A stretch of 60,174 nucleotides of DNA from NCBI GenBank assembly GCA_963611355.1, contig CAVDRM010000013.1, forward strand, positions 1 through 60,174, given 5' to 3'. Every line of letters begins with the position of its first letter. Position 1 is the first letter of the stretch. The DNA is from CAVDRM01 sp963611355. GTDB lineage: Bacteria; Bacillota; Clostridia; Christensenellales; Aristaeellaceae. Shown piece after piece: positions 1 through 9,200 of the stretch. The position numbers were made by a program, and so were the translations under genes. Below the pieces are notes generated by a model. That model was not told where the DNA came from and searched no databases. It saw only the letters and a list, made by a program, of their open reading frames with translations.

Positions 1-2
1 AC

Positions 3-236
3 AATCCGGAGGTCGGCTATATGTTTTCCAGCTTCCGCAACTTTCTGAACAGCCAAATGCGGCGGATATTCAAGGATTGCCCGAATGCTTTGCACAAAGA
101 TATTCCGAATGAGTTGCTTGCCGACCATTACAGCAATACGCTGTTCCTCGTGTGGCAGTGGTCAGCGGTGAAAGACAGCACTTGTGACAAGGAGCAAGCA
201 ATCAAGTATTTACAGCGGCTCTTATCCATACAATGA
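3..236 (+). CDS. C-terminal part of a TetR/AcrR-like regulator (5' end outside window)
   Basis: The reading frame is open from the left edge (codons N-P-E-V-G-Y precede the first Met at 21), so this is the tail of a longer gene. The roughly 77 residues seen, with a helix around HYSNTLFLVWQWSA and a final helix ending YLQRLL, look like the last helices of a TetR-family ligand-binding domain. The DNA-binding domain lies outside the window, so the family call rests on the tail only. It is the only rightward gene before 34.5 kb and is not part of the leftward operons that follow. Confidence 0.5.
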   Translation, partial: NPEVGYMFSSFRNFLNSQMRRIFKDCPNALHKDIPNELLADHYSNTLFLVWQWSAVKDSTCDKEQAIKYLQRLLSIQ

Positions 237-674
237 TTGCCTTTAGGACAAACCGGCTGACGCAAGATTTAGCTTGATCGACTGCATCATGTGTCTGTTT
301 TTTAAGCTTCTATGGGGGTCTATTGGACAGACGGATCGTCCGAGCCATATATCCGATAGAGTCGTGTGATTCAGAGGAGAGCCTTGCAAATGTTCGGCGG
401 AAGATTCACATTGGGACGCACGCATCTTTTTTTCGATTGCTCACAGCGTTGTTTGTATATCGCTTGGATGTCAGTGTATTTGCTTCATTCCCGCTTCTTT
501 CCGATCATGGCGAATGTAATGGCAAAACATGCCCTTTATTTCCGCAGGCACAGTGCTTCCTATATGCCTATCAAACCGTTGTTCTCAAGCGGCGCGGAGC
601 GGGCAAATATGTGCTTGGGCATTCAAGCCATTCCTGCTTTTTCCTGTTCCATTAGATCTTTTTTGAAAAAATGT
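237..674. other. Intergenic, no gene recognised
   Basis: About 440 bases lie between the TetR-like tail and the end of dus. Open frames exist on both strands (for example 323-655 on plus), but none has a convincing ribosome site, recognisable motif or plausible composition. An A/T-rich palindromic run (six T, G, six A) sits at 659-671, just past the dus stop. No GC-rich terminator stem was found. Confidence 0.5.
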
Positions 675-1625
675 TTATTCTGCTTGCCGCTCCTGAAATT
701 CATCCAGCAGCCTGAATACCGTCTGAAAGTTCGGAGCGGTATTGACTTGGGTACGGAAGGCGGCAGCACCGCGCAGACCATGAATATACCATGCGAAATG
801 CTTGCGCATTTCAAGCAAGGCGCTTTTTTCGCCCTTCCATGCAATCATCATGCGGGCATGACGGCGGGCTGTTTCGATGATGGTCTGAATGGTCGGATGT
901 ACATATGCTTTGCCTTGCAGGGCAGCCTTGGCCTCGGCAAAGACCCACGGATTTCCCAGCGCACCGCGGCCGATGGCGACACCGTCACAGCCCGTGGCCG
1001 CAAGAAGAGCCTTTGCTTTTGCTCCGTCCGTTACGTCTCCGTTTGCAATGACAGGAATGCAAACGGTCTGCTTGACACGAGCAATGGCCTCCCAATCTGC
1101 CCTTCCGCTATATTGCTGCATCCGCGTGCGGCCATGCACAGTGACCATGGCCGCGCCCTCCTCCTGCGCAATCCACGCAATACGCTCCGCATTTTTCGAA
1201 TCATCATCCCAGCCCAAGCGAATTTTGACCGACACGGGAAGCGCTGTTCCTGCGACCGTAGCGCGAATAATTTCACCGGCCAGGCGTTCGCTGCGCATAA
1301 GGGCGCTGCCCGCACCGCCGCCGACTACCTTTTGCGCCGGACAGCCCATATTGATGTCAATGCCCACAAAGCGTCCGGATTCCGAAAGCTGCCGCGCCGC
1401 ATTCATCATAAAGGTCGGCTCTTTGCCGAATATCTGCGCAATCAGCGGGCCTTCAAAGGGCGCCCGCGCTGTCAAAAAACGATAAGCATTCCGCTCCTTC
1501 GGCGCGGTCAGATACCCTTGGGCGCTTATCATTTCCGTTGTTGCAGCGTCACAGCCCTGTTCAAAGCAGAGCAGTCTGAACGGCCAATCCGTAATGCCCG
1601 CCATCGGCGCAAGATACAACTGCAT
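675..1625 (-). CDS. dusB: tRNA-dihydrouridine synthase (Dus family)
   Basis: FMN-dependent enzyme that reduces specific uridines in tRNA D-loops to dihydrouridine. At 316 residues it has normal Dus length. The TIM barrel opens with YLAPMAGITDWPFR (FMN-binding start), the catalytic Cys is Cys95 in INMGCPAQKV, followed by GGGAGSAL, and phosphate-binding segments VHGRTR, IANGDV and GVAIGRGALGNPW come in order. The ATG follows a GGAG ribosome site with 8-base spacing. It starts 11 bases after the stop of the upstream membrane-protein gene, so the two are probably co-transcribed. The assignment to DusB rather than another Dus subgroup is by general resemblance to Gram-positive enzymes. Confidence 0.93.
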   Translation of the reverse strand: MQLYLAPMAGITDWPFRLLCFEQGCDAATTEMISAQGYLTAPKERNAYRFLTARAPFEGPLIAQIFGKEPTFMMNAARQLSESGRFVGIDINMGCPAQKVVGGGAGSALMRSERLAGEIIRATVAGTALPVSVKIRLGWDDDSKNAERIAWIAQEEGAAMVTVHGRTRMQQYSGRADWEAIARVKQTVCIPVIANGDVTDGAKAKALLAATGCDGVAIGRGALGNPWVFAEAKAALQGKAYVHPTIQTIIETARRHARMMIAWKGEKSALLEMRKHFAWYIHGLRGAAAFRTQVNTAPNFQTVFRLLDEFQERQAE

Positions 1626-1636
1626 GGCGAATGCTC

Positions 1637-2197
1637 CTACTCATCCGTTAAATATTCAAGCAAGGTGAGGTTTTTAATGTGCCACTGTCCGTTTTCGCGT
1701 GTCAGCACAACCTGATAACGCGCACTTTGCCATTTGGGGGATGATGAGGTCAAGCCAAGTGAAGTTGCCTCTTCCTTGGCAGATGACTTCAGTTTTCCGT
1801 CAATGGCGGGGATGCGCTCCTCAATCGTTGCCCGCGCCGTGTCTTCCCACGGCCAGCACCACATGCCGGTCATATTTAAGCGGTGGTCGATGCCGGTGAT
1901 GCTGTAATACTGATAGGGAGAATTTCCGTTTCGAGCTGTCATCAATGCTTCATCGCGCTCCAGATAATTGGCGGAAAAATAGCTTTTCAGCGTATCCTCG
2001 CTCTCCCCCATCATAATCACCTGAGCGCGTTTGGCCATGCCGTCCTTGAGAATGATATAAATGTTACTGGCATTCATGGCAAAATAAAAGGCAGTCGTCA
2101 AAATGGCCAGAACGCAGCACACGACCAGCAGCCGTGTTGCCACATACCATAAAAAGCGTCTCAAATACTTCAAGAATCCGACCTCGCTTTGCTTCAT
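1637..2197 (-). CDS. Membrane-anchored protein of unknown function
   Basis: A 186-residue protein with one N-terminal membrane segment (VATRLLVVCCVLAILTTAFY, about residues 19-38) and an outside domain whose end (YQVVLTRENGQWHIKNL) resembles the last strands of small NTF2-like or Tim44-like folds; this is only a resemblance. The ATG at 2197 has no ribosome site. A TTG at 2173 (protein beginning LKYLRRFLWYV) has GAGGT seven bases upstream, and the likely transcription start near 2202 leaves a normal leader only for that TTG, so the true start may be 2173. The gene ends in TAG. It probably forms an operon with dus. I do not recognise the family. Confidence 0.7.
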   Translation of the reverse strand: MKQSEVGFLKYLRRFLWYVATRLLVVCCVLAILTTAFYFAMNASNIYIILKDGMAKRAQVIMMGESEDTLKSYFSANYLERDEALMTARNGNSPYQYYSITGIDHRLNMTGMWCWPWEDTARATIEERIPAIDGKLKSSAKEEATSLGLTSSSPKWQSARYQVVLTRENGQWHIKNLTLLEYLTDE

Positions 2198-2208
2198 TGA
2201 CCGAAACT

Positions 2209-2237
2209 ATTATAGCAAAAAAGTGTGCTTTGTACAA
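2209..2237 (-). promoter_or_regulatory. Candidate promoter for the membrane-protein/dus operon
   Basis: Leftward TATAAT (2209-2214) with a weak TTGTAC 17 bases upstream (2232-2237). The -35 lies inside the pyrH terminator hairpin, so the terminator and the next promoter are packed into the same 35 bases. Confidence 0.4.
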
Positions 2238-2244
2238 GCACACT
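2214..2244 (-). terminator. Intrinsic terminator of pyrH
   Basis: Perfect 9-bp stem (AGTGTGCTT / AAGCACACT, arms 2222-2230 and 2236-2244) with a 5-base loop. In the leftward direction it is followed by six T. Confidence 0.85.
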
Positions 2245-2281
2245 GATAAAACGAGCATCAAGCCTGTTTGCTTCCTGATAT

Positions 2282-2977
2282 TTACGGATGCAGGACAGTC
2301 CCCATCGGGTCGCCGTTTAGAACGGCCAAAATGCTTTCGGGCTGCGCTAAGCCGAAGACGCGCACCAGCGGAACATGGTTGTCTGCGCACAAAGCAAAGG
2401 CGGCCGTATCCATCACGCGGAGATGCATCTCCTCCGCCTTTGAGTAAGTGATGTCCCGAATCAGCTTCGCCTTCGGATGGGTGCGCGGGTCAGCATCATA
2501 AACGCCGTCAATATTTTTCGCCAGCAGAATGGCATCGGCCCGTATTTCAACAGCCCGAAGAACGACAGCAGTATCCGTCGTAAAGAACGGGTTGCCTGAA
2601 CCGCCGGCAAAAAACACGATATGCCCCGCCTGCATTAACGCGACAGCGCGGTGTGCATTGAAAATTTCGCACACACGGGGCATTTCAATGGCCGACATCA
2701 CGTCAGCCTTCACGCCGGCACGCTCCACGGCATCCCGCATATACAGGCAGTTAATGACTGTGCCGAGCATCCCCATTTGATCCGCCGTGACAGCATCCAT
2801 ATCCCGTCCCTGGCGGCCGCGCCAAATGTTTCCAGCCCCGATGACCACGCCAAGCTCAATGCCGTTTTCTGCAACCTTAGCCAGCACCGCGGCGACCCTA
2901 TCAATCATTGCCGCATCAAACAGACGGCCATTTTCGCCCAACGCTTCACCGCTCAGCTTGATAATCACACGCTTCAT
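2282..2977 (-). CDS. pyrH: UMP kinase
   Basis: Phosphorylates UMP to UDP in pyrimidine nucleotide synthesis; cytoplasmic, hexameric in the family. At 231 residues it is a standard amino-acid-kinase-fold UMPK: KLSGEALGENG near the N-terminus, the glycine loop IGAGNIWRGRQG, and FFAGGSGNPFFTTDTA with the conserved GNPFFTTD motif. The ATG follows GGGAG. The usual bacterial order is rpsB-tsf-pyrH-frr; here pyrH is separated from tsf by a terminator and about 180 bases, and frr does not follow. No convincing promoter was found in the 180 bases upstream. Confidence 0.95.
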   Translation of the reverse strand: MKRVIIKLSGEALGENGRLFDAAMIDRVAAVLAKVAENGIELGVVIGAGNIWRGRQGRDMDAVTADQMGMLGTVINCLYMRDAVERAGVKADVMSAIEMPRVCEIFNAHRAVALMQAGHIVFFAGGSGNPFFTTDTAVVLRAVEIRADAILLAKNIDGVYDADPRTHPKAKLIRDITYSKAEEMHLRVMDTAAFALCADNHVPLVRVFGLAQPESILAVLNGDPMGTVLHP

Positions 2978-3159
2978 AACCCTATCTCCCGAATAAAGTT
3001 TAAGGCAACACAGCCCGGATAAGACAACTCAATAGATGGCGGATTTTGCGCCGAATGCAATCAATGAAAACGAAGGCCGCTTCCTGTGCAGGTTAAAAAT
3101 CGAAAAAAACAGACGACGCAAGATGCTTTCACCGCCGCCGAATCGGGCGAGAATGTCAT

Positions 3160-3194
3160 AAAAAACGAGCGGCCGACACGTTGGACAGCCGCTC
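3160..3194 (-). terminator. Intrinsic terminator of rpsB-tsf
   Basis: Seven-base perfect GC-rich arms (GAGCGGC / GCCGCTC at 3167-3173 and 3188-3194) beginning 10 bases past the tsf stop, followed leftward by GTTTTTTAT. It separates rpsB-tsf from pyrH. Confidence 0.85.
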
Positions 3195-3204
3195 AAAAGA
3201 GGCA

Positions 3205-3858
3205 TTAGGCCTTTTTGGTCATTTCGCTGATTTCCTCTGCGAGGTTGCTTTCCTTCTTTTCAATGCCTTCGCCGCGCTCAAAGCGGACAAAACGGCGGAT
3301 AGAAATCTTTTCGCCGCTGGCAAGGGTCGCTTCGTTCACGAGCGTCGCAATATTGATGTCAGGATTCTTGACAAAGGGCTGCTCCATCAGGCAGACTTCC
3401 TTGTAATACTTCTCAATGCGGCCTTCAATCATGCGCTCAACGATTTTTTCGGGCTTGCCTTCATTGAGAGCCTGCGCACGGAGGACTTCCTTCTCATGCT
3501 CGATGGCCTCGGCGGGAACCTCTTCCTTATTGACATACAGCGGGTTGGAAGCGGCAATCTGCAGCGCAACATCATGGCAAAGATTCTTAAAGGTATCGGT
3601 CTTGGCGACGAAGTCGGTTTCGCAGTTGACCTCGACCAGAACGCCGATCTTGCCGCCCATATGGATGTAGCTGTCTACCATGCCCTCGGCAGCAACGCGG
3701 CCGGCCTTCTTAGCAGCGGCGGCAAGTCCTTTTTCACGCAGATAGTCGATGGCCTTGTCCATATTGCCATCGTTCTGAACGAGCGCTTTTTTGCAGTCCA
3801 TCATACCGGCTTGCGTACGGTCGCGAAGCTCTTTCACCATTGCGGCGGTAACTTCCAT
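3205..3858 (-). CDS. tsf: Translation elongation factor Ts
   Basis: Guanine-nucleotide exchange factor for EF-Tu. The N-terminal UBA-like domain TAAMVKELRDRTQAGMMDCK and the EF-Tu-contacting segment VEVNCETDFVAKTDTF are present. The protein is 217 residues, the short form (E. coli EF-Ts is near 280), with only part of the C-terminal dimerisation region. The ATG at 3858 is chosen because AGGAGG lies 9 bases upstream; an in-frame TTG at 3876 would include the ribosome site in the coding region. It follows rpsB by 45 bases in the conserved rpsB-tsf operon. Confidence 0.95.
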   Translation of the reverse strand: MEVTAAMVKELRDRTQAGMMDCKKALVQNDGNMDKAIDYLREKGLAAAAKKAGRVAAEGMVDSYIHMGGKIGVLVEVNCETDFVAKTDTFKNLCHDVALQIAASNPLYVNKEEVPAEAIEHEKEVLRAQALNEGKPEKIVERMIEGRIEKYYKEVCLMEQPFVKNPDINIATLVNEATLASGEKISIRRFVRFERGEGIEKKESNLAEEISEMTKKA

Positions 3859-3903
3859 ATTGCAATTCCTCCTCAAATTCTATCTTTAATCAGTCCATCA
3901 CGA

Positions 3904-4629
3904 TTATTCTGCAGCGGGCGCTTCGGCGGCGGGTTCTTCAGTCTGCTCGCCCTGCTTGCCTTCCAAAATGGCATCGGCCATCTTGCCGGCAATCAGCTTG
4001 ACGGCGCGGATGGCGTCATCATTGCCGGGAATAACATAGTCTATCTCATCGGGGTCGCAGTTGGTGTCAACGATACCGACAATCGGGATACCCAAAGCGC
4101 GGGCTTCCGCAACGGCGATATGCTCCTTGCGCGGGTCAACAACGAACAGCGCGCCGGGAAGCTTCTTCATTTCGCGGATACCGCCAAGGTTGGCTTCCAG
4201 CTTTTCACGCTCGTGCTGCAGCTTGATAACTTCCTTCTTGGGCAGAACATCAAACTGACCGGACTGCTCCATCTTGTCGATGGCATTCAGGCGCTCCACG
4301 CGGGTGCGGATGGTGCGGAAGTTGGTCAGCATGCCGCCCAGCCAGCGGTTGTTGACATAGAACATATTGCAGCGCTTGGCTTCGGATTCAATGCTCTCCT
4401 GAGCCTGCTTCTTGGTGCCGACGAACAGGACGGACTTGCCCTCCATCGCCAGATTGCGCATAAACATATACGCCTCGTCAATCTTGCGGACGGTCTTCTG
4501 CAGATCGATGATGTAGATGCCATTGCGCTCGGTGAAGATGTAGGGAGCCATCTTAGGATTCCAGCGACGGGTCTGATGACCGAAGTGGACGCCTGCTTCG
4601 AGCAGATGCTTCATGGAAATGACAGCCAT
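3904..4629 (-). CDS. rpsB: 30S ribosomal protein S2
   Basis: Small-subunit protein needed for S1 docking and 30S activity. The 241 residues include the family signatures MKHLLEAGVHFGHQTRRWNPKM at the start (residues 6-27), ERNGIYIIDLQKT and KLPGALFVVDPRKEHIAVAE. The C-terminal tail is Ala/Glu/Pro-rich (EEPAAEAPAAE), as in many high-GC Gram-positives. ATG preceded by AAGGAGGAACC. First gene of the rpsB-tsf operon. Confidence 0.97.
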   Translation of the reverse strand: MAVISMKHLLEAGVHFGHQTRRWNPKMAPYIFTERNGIYIIDLQKTVRKIDEAYMFMRNLAMEGKSVLFVGTKKQAQESIESEAKRCNMFYVNNRWLGGMLTNFRTIRTRVERLNAIDKMEQSGQFDVLPKKEVIKLQHEREKLEANLGGIREMKKLPGALFVVDPRKEHIAVAEARALGIPIVGIVDTNCDPDEIDYVIPGNDDAIRAVKLIAGKMADAILEGKQGEQTEEPAAEAPAAE

Positions 4630-4703
4630 TGTTTAGGTTCCTCCTTGTTTTTTCCTGATGTGCGCTTCATACCTGTCAGCCACCGCATTCGCGGCACAAG
4701 CAA

Positions 4704-4728
4704 CAGATCGGCACACATGCGTGATCTG
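4704..4728 (-). promoter_or_regulatory. Hairpin at the 5' end of the rpsB leader
   Basis: The arms CAGATC / GATCTG at 4704-4709 and 4723-4728 would form a hairpin in the first 25 bases of the rpsB mRNA, within a leader of about 97 bases. S2 leaders in several bacteria carry autoregulatory RNA structures; whether this one does is inference. Confidence 0.35.
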
Positions 4729-4732
4729 TGAG

Positions 4733-4761
4733 AGTATAACACAAGATGCTTGGATTATCAA
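4733..4761 (-). promoter_or_regulatory. Promoter of rpsB-tsf
   Basis: Leftward TTGATA (4756-4761), 17-base spacer, TATACT (4733-4738). Start of transcription expected near 4726. Confidence 0.8.
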
Positions 4762-4848
4762 GCCCGAAATTGGAAAAAGTTAAAATTTTTAGGAAAAATG
4801 ACAGTCAAGCGGGCAACGGCTGTGCACAGTGATATATGATAAACAGCA

Positions 4849-4876
4849 TAAAACCCCCAGAGCGGCGCTCCGAGGG
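4849..4876 (-). terminator. Intrinsic terminator of the secreted hydrolase gene
   Basis: Ten-base-pair stem (arms 4854-4863 and 4867-4876, all paired if two G-U pairs are allowed) with a 3-base loop, followed leftward by TTTTAT. It lies about 20 bases past the stop codon. Confidence 0.85.
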
Positions 4877-4898
4877 TCCGGAAATCAGCAAGAAAATC

Positions 4899-5762
4899 TT
4901 ACTTCAGGTTGGCAGCAAAAAAATCGGCAACAGCGTTGGCAACCATGTTGCGAACAGCGTTGTCCTCGCTGTAGAAGCCATAGCCGTGACCTTCGCCGGT
5001 AGCGTCTGCAGTCTGGGCATTCAGAGCTTCAGCCACGGATGCGGAAACGAAGGGGCTGACGGCCTCATCATCCTGTCCCCACACCACCAGGGCGGGACCC
5101 TGCCATGCGGCGGCAGCGTCAGCATTCACATCGGCATGCACATCGAAGTCATCGAACCAGGCCTTGCTCAGCTCCTGCACCTGGCCATAAATGGTGGTGA
5201 ACACGGCATAGCCGTTCTTTTCGGCAGTTGCGCGCAGGTCAGCAAAGCCTTCCTCGCCGCCAAACAGACCCTTCAGGTCAGCGTTGTCGGCAGCGGGAGC
5301 CAGCAGAGCCACAGCGTCGGGCACAATGCCTTCCGCAACCAGCTCCAGCACAATGCGACCGCCCATGCTGTAACCGAACAGCCCCATCTCGGTCACGTTT
5401 AGGTTGGTCTTTACATAGTCGATGGCAGCCAGTACGTCGGCCTTCATGTTGGTCAGGGTGTTGTTTTGAAAGCTTTCGGTGCTTTCACCGCAGCCGGGGA
5501 AATCCATGCGGATGGAAGCAATGCCCTGTGCGGCAAGGGCATCGGCAACGGCACCGAAGCCCACGTTTTCTTCACGGCTTCCGCCATGACCGTGAGCCAG
5601 AACGACCACGGGATAGGAATCCAAGCCGTCGGGGGTGACTAGGGTAGCAGGCACCTGTACGCCGCGGGATTCGTAGGTTAATGTGGTGATTTCGGCATTC
5701 GCAGACACGGCAATGCACAGAACCATCAGGAAAGTCAGTATAAGGGCAAACAGTTTCTTCAT
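4899..5762 (-). CDS. Secreted alpha/beta hydrolase (esterase-like)
   Basis: A 287-residue hydrolase with a signal peptide (residues 1-23, hydrophobic run then SANA). The fold is shown by the oxyanion-loop segment VVLAHGHGGSREEN, the nucleophile elbow GYSMGG (Ser132), an acid residue in VVWGQDDEAV (Asp231/232) and the catalytic His259 in GEGHGYG. This layout matches cinnamoyl/feruloyl-esterase-like and dienelactone-hydrolase-like families; the substrate cannot be read from sequence. The ATG at 5762 has AGGA nine bases upstream; the in-frame GTG at 5771 abuts the ribosome site. Single-gene unit with its own promoter and terminator. Confidence 0.85.
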   Translation of the reverse strand: MKKLFALILTFLMVLCIAVSANAEITTLTYESRGVQVPATLVTPDGLDSYPVVVLAHGHGGSREENVGFGAVADALAAQGIASIRMDFPGCGESTESFQNNTLTNMKADVLAAIDYVKTNLNVTEMGLFGYSMGGRIVLELVAEGIVPDAVALLAPAADNADLKGLFGGEEGFADLRATAEKNGYAVFTTIYGQVQELSKAWFDDFDVHADVNADAAAAWQGPALVVWGQDDEAVSPFVSASVAEALNAQTADATGEGHGYGFYSEDNAVRNMVANAVADFFAANLK

Positions 5763-5811
5763 GCTATTCACTTCCTTTCACCTTTGTAGCCGGGGTGTCA
5801 TACACAATATC

Positions 5812-5840
5812 AATGTATCATCATCGATGGGAGATGTCAA
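5812..5840 (-). promoter_or_regulatory. Promoter of the secreted hydrolase gene
   Basis: Leftward TTGACA (5835-5840), 17-base spacer, TACATT (5812-5817). Confidence 0.7.
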
Positions 5841-5924
5841 GGACGTGACAACAAAAAACAAAACGCTTTTCGCCAAAGCCGAGATGTTTTCGGAATTTTG
5901 GAACAGCGGCATAAAAGCCATGCT

Positions 5925-6251
5925 CTATTCCTGCTTCGTCTCGACAGTCTCCAGCAGGATGCCCTTTTCAAAGCCGCCGCGTTCCGCCGCCTTTTTCAGA
6001 CGTAATTGCTCAACGCTTTCCCACGCTGCGCCGGACTGCTCTGACAGAGCGTGCAGCACCTCGGCAATGTCCGCCAATTCTTCGATTTCTCCGCTTTTCA
6101 GATATTCATCGACTTCCTCCGAAAGTTTTTTTCGCAGCAGCGGCAGCAGCTCGTCCTTTCGGAGAAACCGCCAGCAGACACTTTTCCCGTCCGCCCTGAT
6201 AATTTCGGGTATGTTGTCCCGCACTAATTTATGATAGATAATCCTGCCCAT
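5925..6251 (-). CDS. MazG/HisE-like nucleotide pyrophosphohydrolase
   Basis: A 108-residue all-alpha NTP pyrophosphohydrolase-like protein. The opening YHKLVRDNIPEII is typical of stand-alone proteins annotated as phosphoribosyl-ATP pyrophosphohydrolase-like. The metal-binding pattern EExxE...ExxD is present as LSEEVDEYLKSGEIEELADI. True HisE works in histidine synthesis, but no his genes are near, so a house-cleaning nucleotide hydrolase is more likely. ATG preceded by AAGGG with about 10-base spacing. It follows ftsK by 17 bases and is probably the last gene of the DUF3298-ftsK operon. Confidence 0.75.
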   Translation of the reverse strand: MGRIIYHKLVRDNIPEIIRADGKSVCWRFLRKDELLPLLRKKLSEEVDEYLKSGEIEELADIAEVLHALSEQSGAAWESVEQLRLKKAAERGGFEKGILLETVETKQE

Positions 6252-6268
6252 ACTGCTTTTTCCCTTTT

Positions 6269-9200
6269 CTATTCATCGTCCCGCATCATTTCCAGATACT
6301 GCTCCCGTGTGATTTTCGTTTTGCGCGGCTTAGAGCCTTCGGATTCCGTAATGATGCCTCGCTTGGTCATTTCATCAATCAAACGGCCTGCCCGCGCATA
6401 GCCCACTCGGAGACGGCGCTGCAGCATGCTGATGGATGTTTGTCCATCCTCGACCGCCATGCGGATGGCCTCCTGCAGAAGAGCGCTGAACTGCGAATCG
6501 GTCGGCTCGATGCCGCCGTCATCGTCCATCGGGTTTATATCCTCCTGCTCCTGCTGCTGTTCCATATGCTCCTTGATGCTCGGATTATAATCCGCGTCAT
6601 AATGGGCGCGGATATAATCGGTAATCTGCGTGACCTCGTCATCGGACACAAAGCAGCCCTGAACACGGGTCGGCTTGGACGCGCCGACAGGCTGATAGAG
6701 CATATCGCCCTTGCCCATCAGTTTTTCCGCGCCGGTCGTATCAATGATGGTGCGACTGTCGACGCCGCTGGACACGGTGAACGCGATGCGGCTGGGAATG
6801 TTGTTCTTAATGACGCCCGTGATAACGTCCACGGAAGGACGCTGGGTCGCCAGCACCATATAAATGCCTGCGGCGCGGGCGAGTGCGGCCAGACGGCGGA
6901 CGCTCTCCTCCACGTCCTTGCGGCAGGTGTCCATCAGGTCGGCCATTTCGTCGATAATAACCACGATATGCGGCATCACCTCGTCTGTTCCTTCGACCTT
7001 TTTGTTGAAGCCTTCCAGATTGCGGACATTGCGGGCGCTGAACTTGGAATAGCGTTCCAGCATTTCCACGACCACCCAGTTCAGCGCGGCAGCTGCCTTC
7101 TTTGGGTCGCTGACCACGGGGGTCAGCAGATGCGGAATGCCGTTATAGACCTGCAATTCGACCTGCTTTGGGTCGACCATAATCATTCTGACCTGTGCGG
7201 GCGAGGCGCGATAAAGAATGCTGCATACAATGGAGTTAATGCAGACAGATTTACCGCTTCCGGTCGCACCGGCAATCAGCAGATGCGGCATCTTGCTCAA
7301 ATCACCCACGATGGGATGTCCGGCAATGTCCTTGCCGAGCGCCACAACAAGCGGAGACGAAATTTTGTGCATCTCCGCGCTGTCCAGCACCTCGCGTAAG
7401 GTTACGGTGCTGACCTTGCTGTTCGGCACCTCAATGCCGACATAGGATGTGCCTGGAATCGGCGCTTCCACACGCACACGGTCAGAGCCCATATCCAGAG
7501 CGATGTTATCCAGCACGCCGATGACCTGGCGCACCTTAATGCCCTCGGCCAGCTTGATAGCAAAGCGCGTGATGGCAGGTCCGTGCGTGATTTCCCGCAT
7601 CTGGCAGGCGATGTTGAAGGTTGACAGTGTCCGCTCAATCTGCTGAGCGCGCTGAGTGTCCTCCAACGTAGTATCCGGACGTTCCGTCCAGCTTTTTCCT
7701 TCGCTAAGGTAAGTAAAGGGCGGCGGCATATAGTCTATAACGGGCGTTGAAGTTTCCGCCCGGCGGACTTTCGGCGTTCCGTCCATGCGAGTGGAACGGT
7801 TCTCCTCCCGCGGCGCTTGGGCAGAGGGTGAAATGGCGACCCGCTCGCCGGTCAGCGGCACAGCGGGGCCTGTAAACACAGGCTTTGGCTTTGAATCTTT
7901 TTCTCTGCCGTTTCCGCACGACAGTTCCTGCTGCTTTGTTCGGAGCTGTTGCTGCCAATCGGACAGGGACTGATTCGTATTTGCCGTGTTGGTTTGCTCC
8001 TTGCGTTTCAGCTGCTCCTCCCACGGCGGCGCATCGTCCACAGGCTGACACGCAACGGCTTTTTGAACGGCAGGCTGCCGTGCCGGAGACCGATGCACCG
8101 CATTTTTCGCCTCTTTCGGCTGCTCCTCCTTGGTGATTGGCGTGGCATCGATAACATTCTGCCATTCATACGATTTTAAAGCAGTGCCTGCTTCTTGAAC
8201 ATACGGTGCAGCATACGACGGCTTTTCCGGCGCTTTGGGCTGACTGCTATCAGCCGGCTGAACAGGCGCAGACGGACGCTGAAAGGCGTTTTCCCGTGCA
8301 GGATATTCTTGCGGGCGTTCTTCCGGCGTATCCGCTCGAACGACTTGACCAGCCTCGTTTTCAGCGGCGCTTTGCATCTGTTCGGGATGCAGCACAAAGC
8401 GTTCGTCATAAAGCGTACCGCCGTTATTGACAGGATAAAAGCCCTCTGCGGATGTATACGGCTCACCCTGGGCCGCCTGCTGCGACCGATAGGAAGGATG
8501 CTGTGATGGCTGATAGCCGTTGGTTGGCCGGGCAGGCTGCGACTGCACCGCGTCATGGGACGCGGTGGTCTTCTGCCAGGCGGGAGCGGAATCATAGGTT
8601 GTCTCCATTTGGACACGCTGCCCGTACTGCACGGCCTGTTCCATCGGGCGGGCTTCTGCCGCCGGCTGCCGCGTTTTTCCTGCCTCTTCCTGACGCTGTT
8701 GAATGCGGTTTAAGCGGCGTTTTTCCATGCCGTCAGAAGCAGAGCGGAACAGCTTTGTCAGGCTGAGACGGGTCAGCGCCATCACCAGCCCAATCAGCAG
8801 AACGAACAAAAACACGATGCCGCCAATCACGCCGAACAGCTTATAGACAGGGTAGGCAAACAGCATGGAGAGCGCTCCGCCGCCGCAAAGCTGAAGCTGA
8901 CCGTTTACGCCCCAGTGATATACACGTTGAATATAAGAAAAAAACGAAGCCGGAGCGGACACGGCCTTTTGCTGATTTGCCACATAAATATATTCCATCA
9001 GATTGCCCTTGCCTGAAACAAAGGTCAGCATAGTGACGATGGACAGGATGCAAAAATACACACAAAAAGCCAGTGTCAGATTTCGCGCACTGACACCGTG
9101 ATAGGCATGCGCAATCAGCGCCGCGCCCAGCCATAAAAGCATAAACGGGAACACAAAATAAGCCTGTCCGCAAAGACCGAGCAGCGCAGTCTGCATAAGG

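Noticed and set aside
366..1715. 449-codon open frame on the plus strand
   Set aside because: It lies opposite dus and has the Cys/Arg/His-rich composition of an antisense shadow, with no ribosome site; dus on the other strand has complete motifs.
3181..4731. 516-codon open frame on the plus strand
   Set aside because: Antisense to tsf and rpsB, which are unmistakable; it even runs through their terminator and promoter.
4899..5762. Reading the hydrolase as a dienelactone hydrolase
   Set aside because: The nucleophile is Ser in GYSMGG, not Cys as in true dienelactone hydrolases, and a signal peptide is present.
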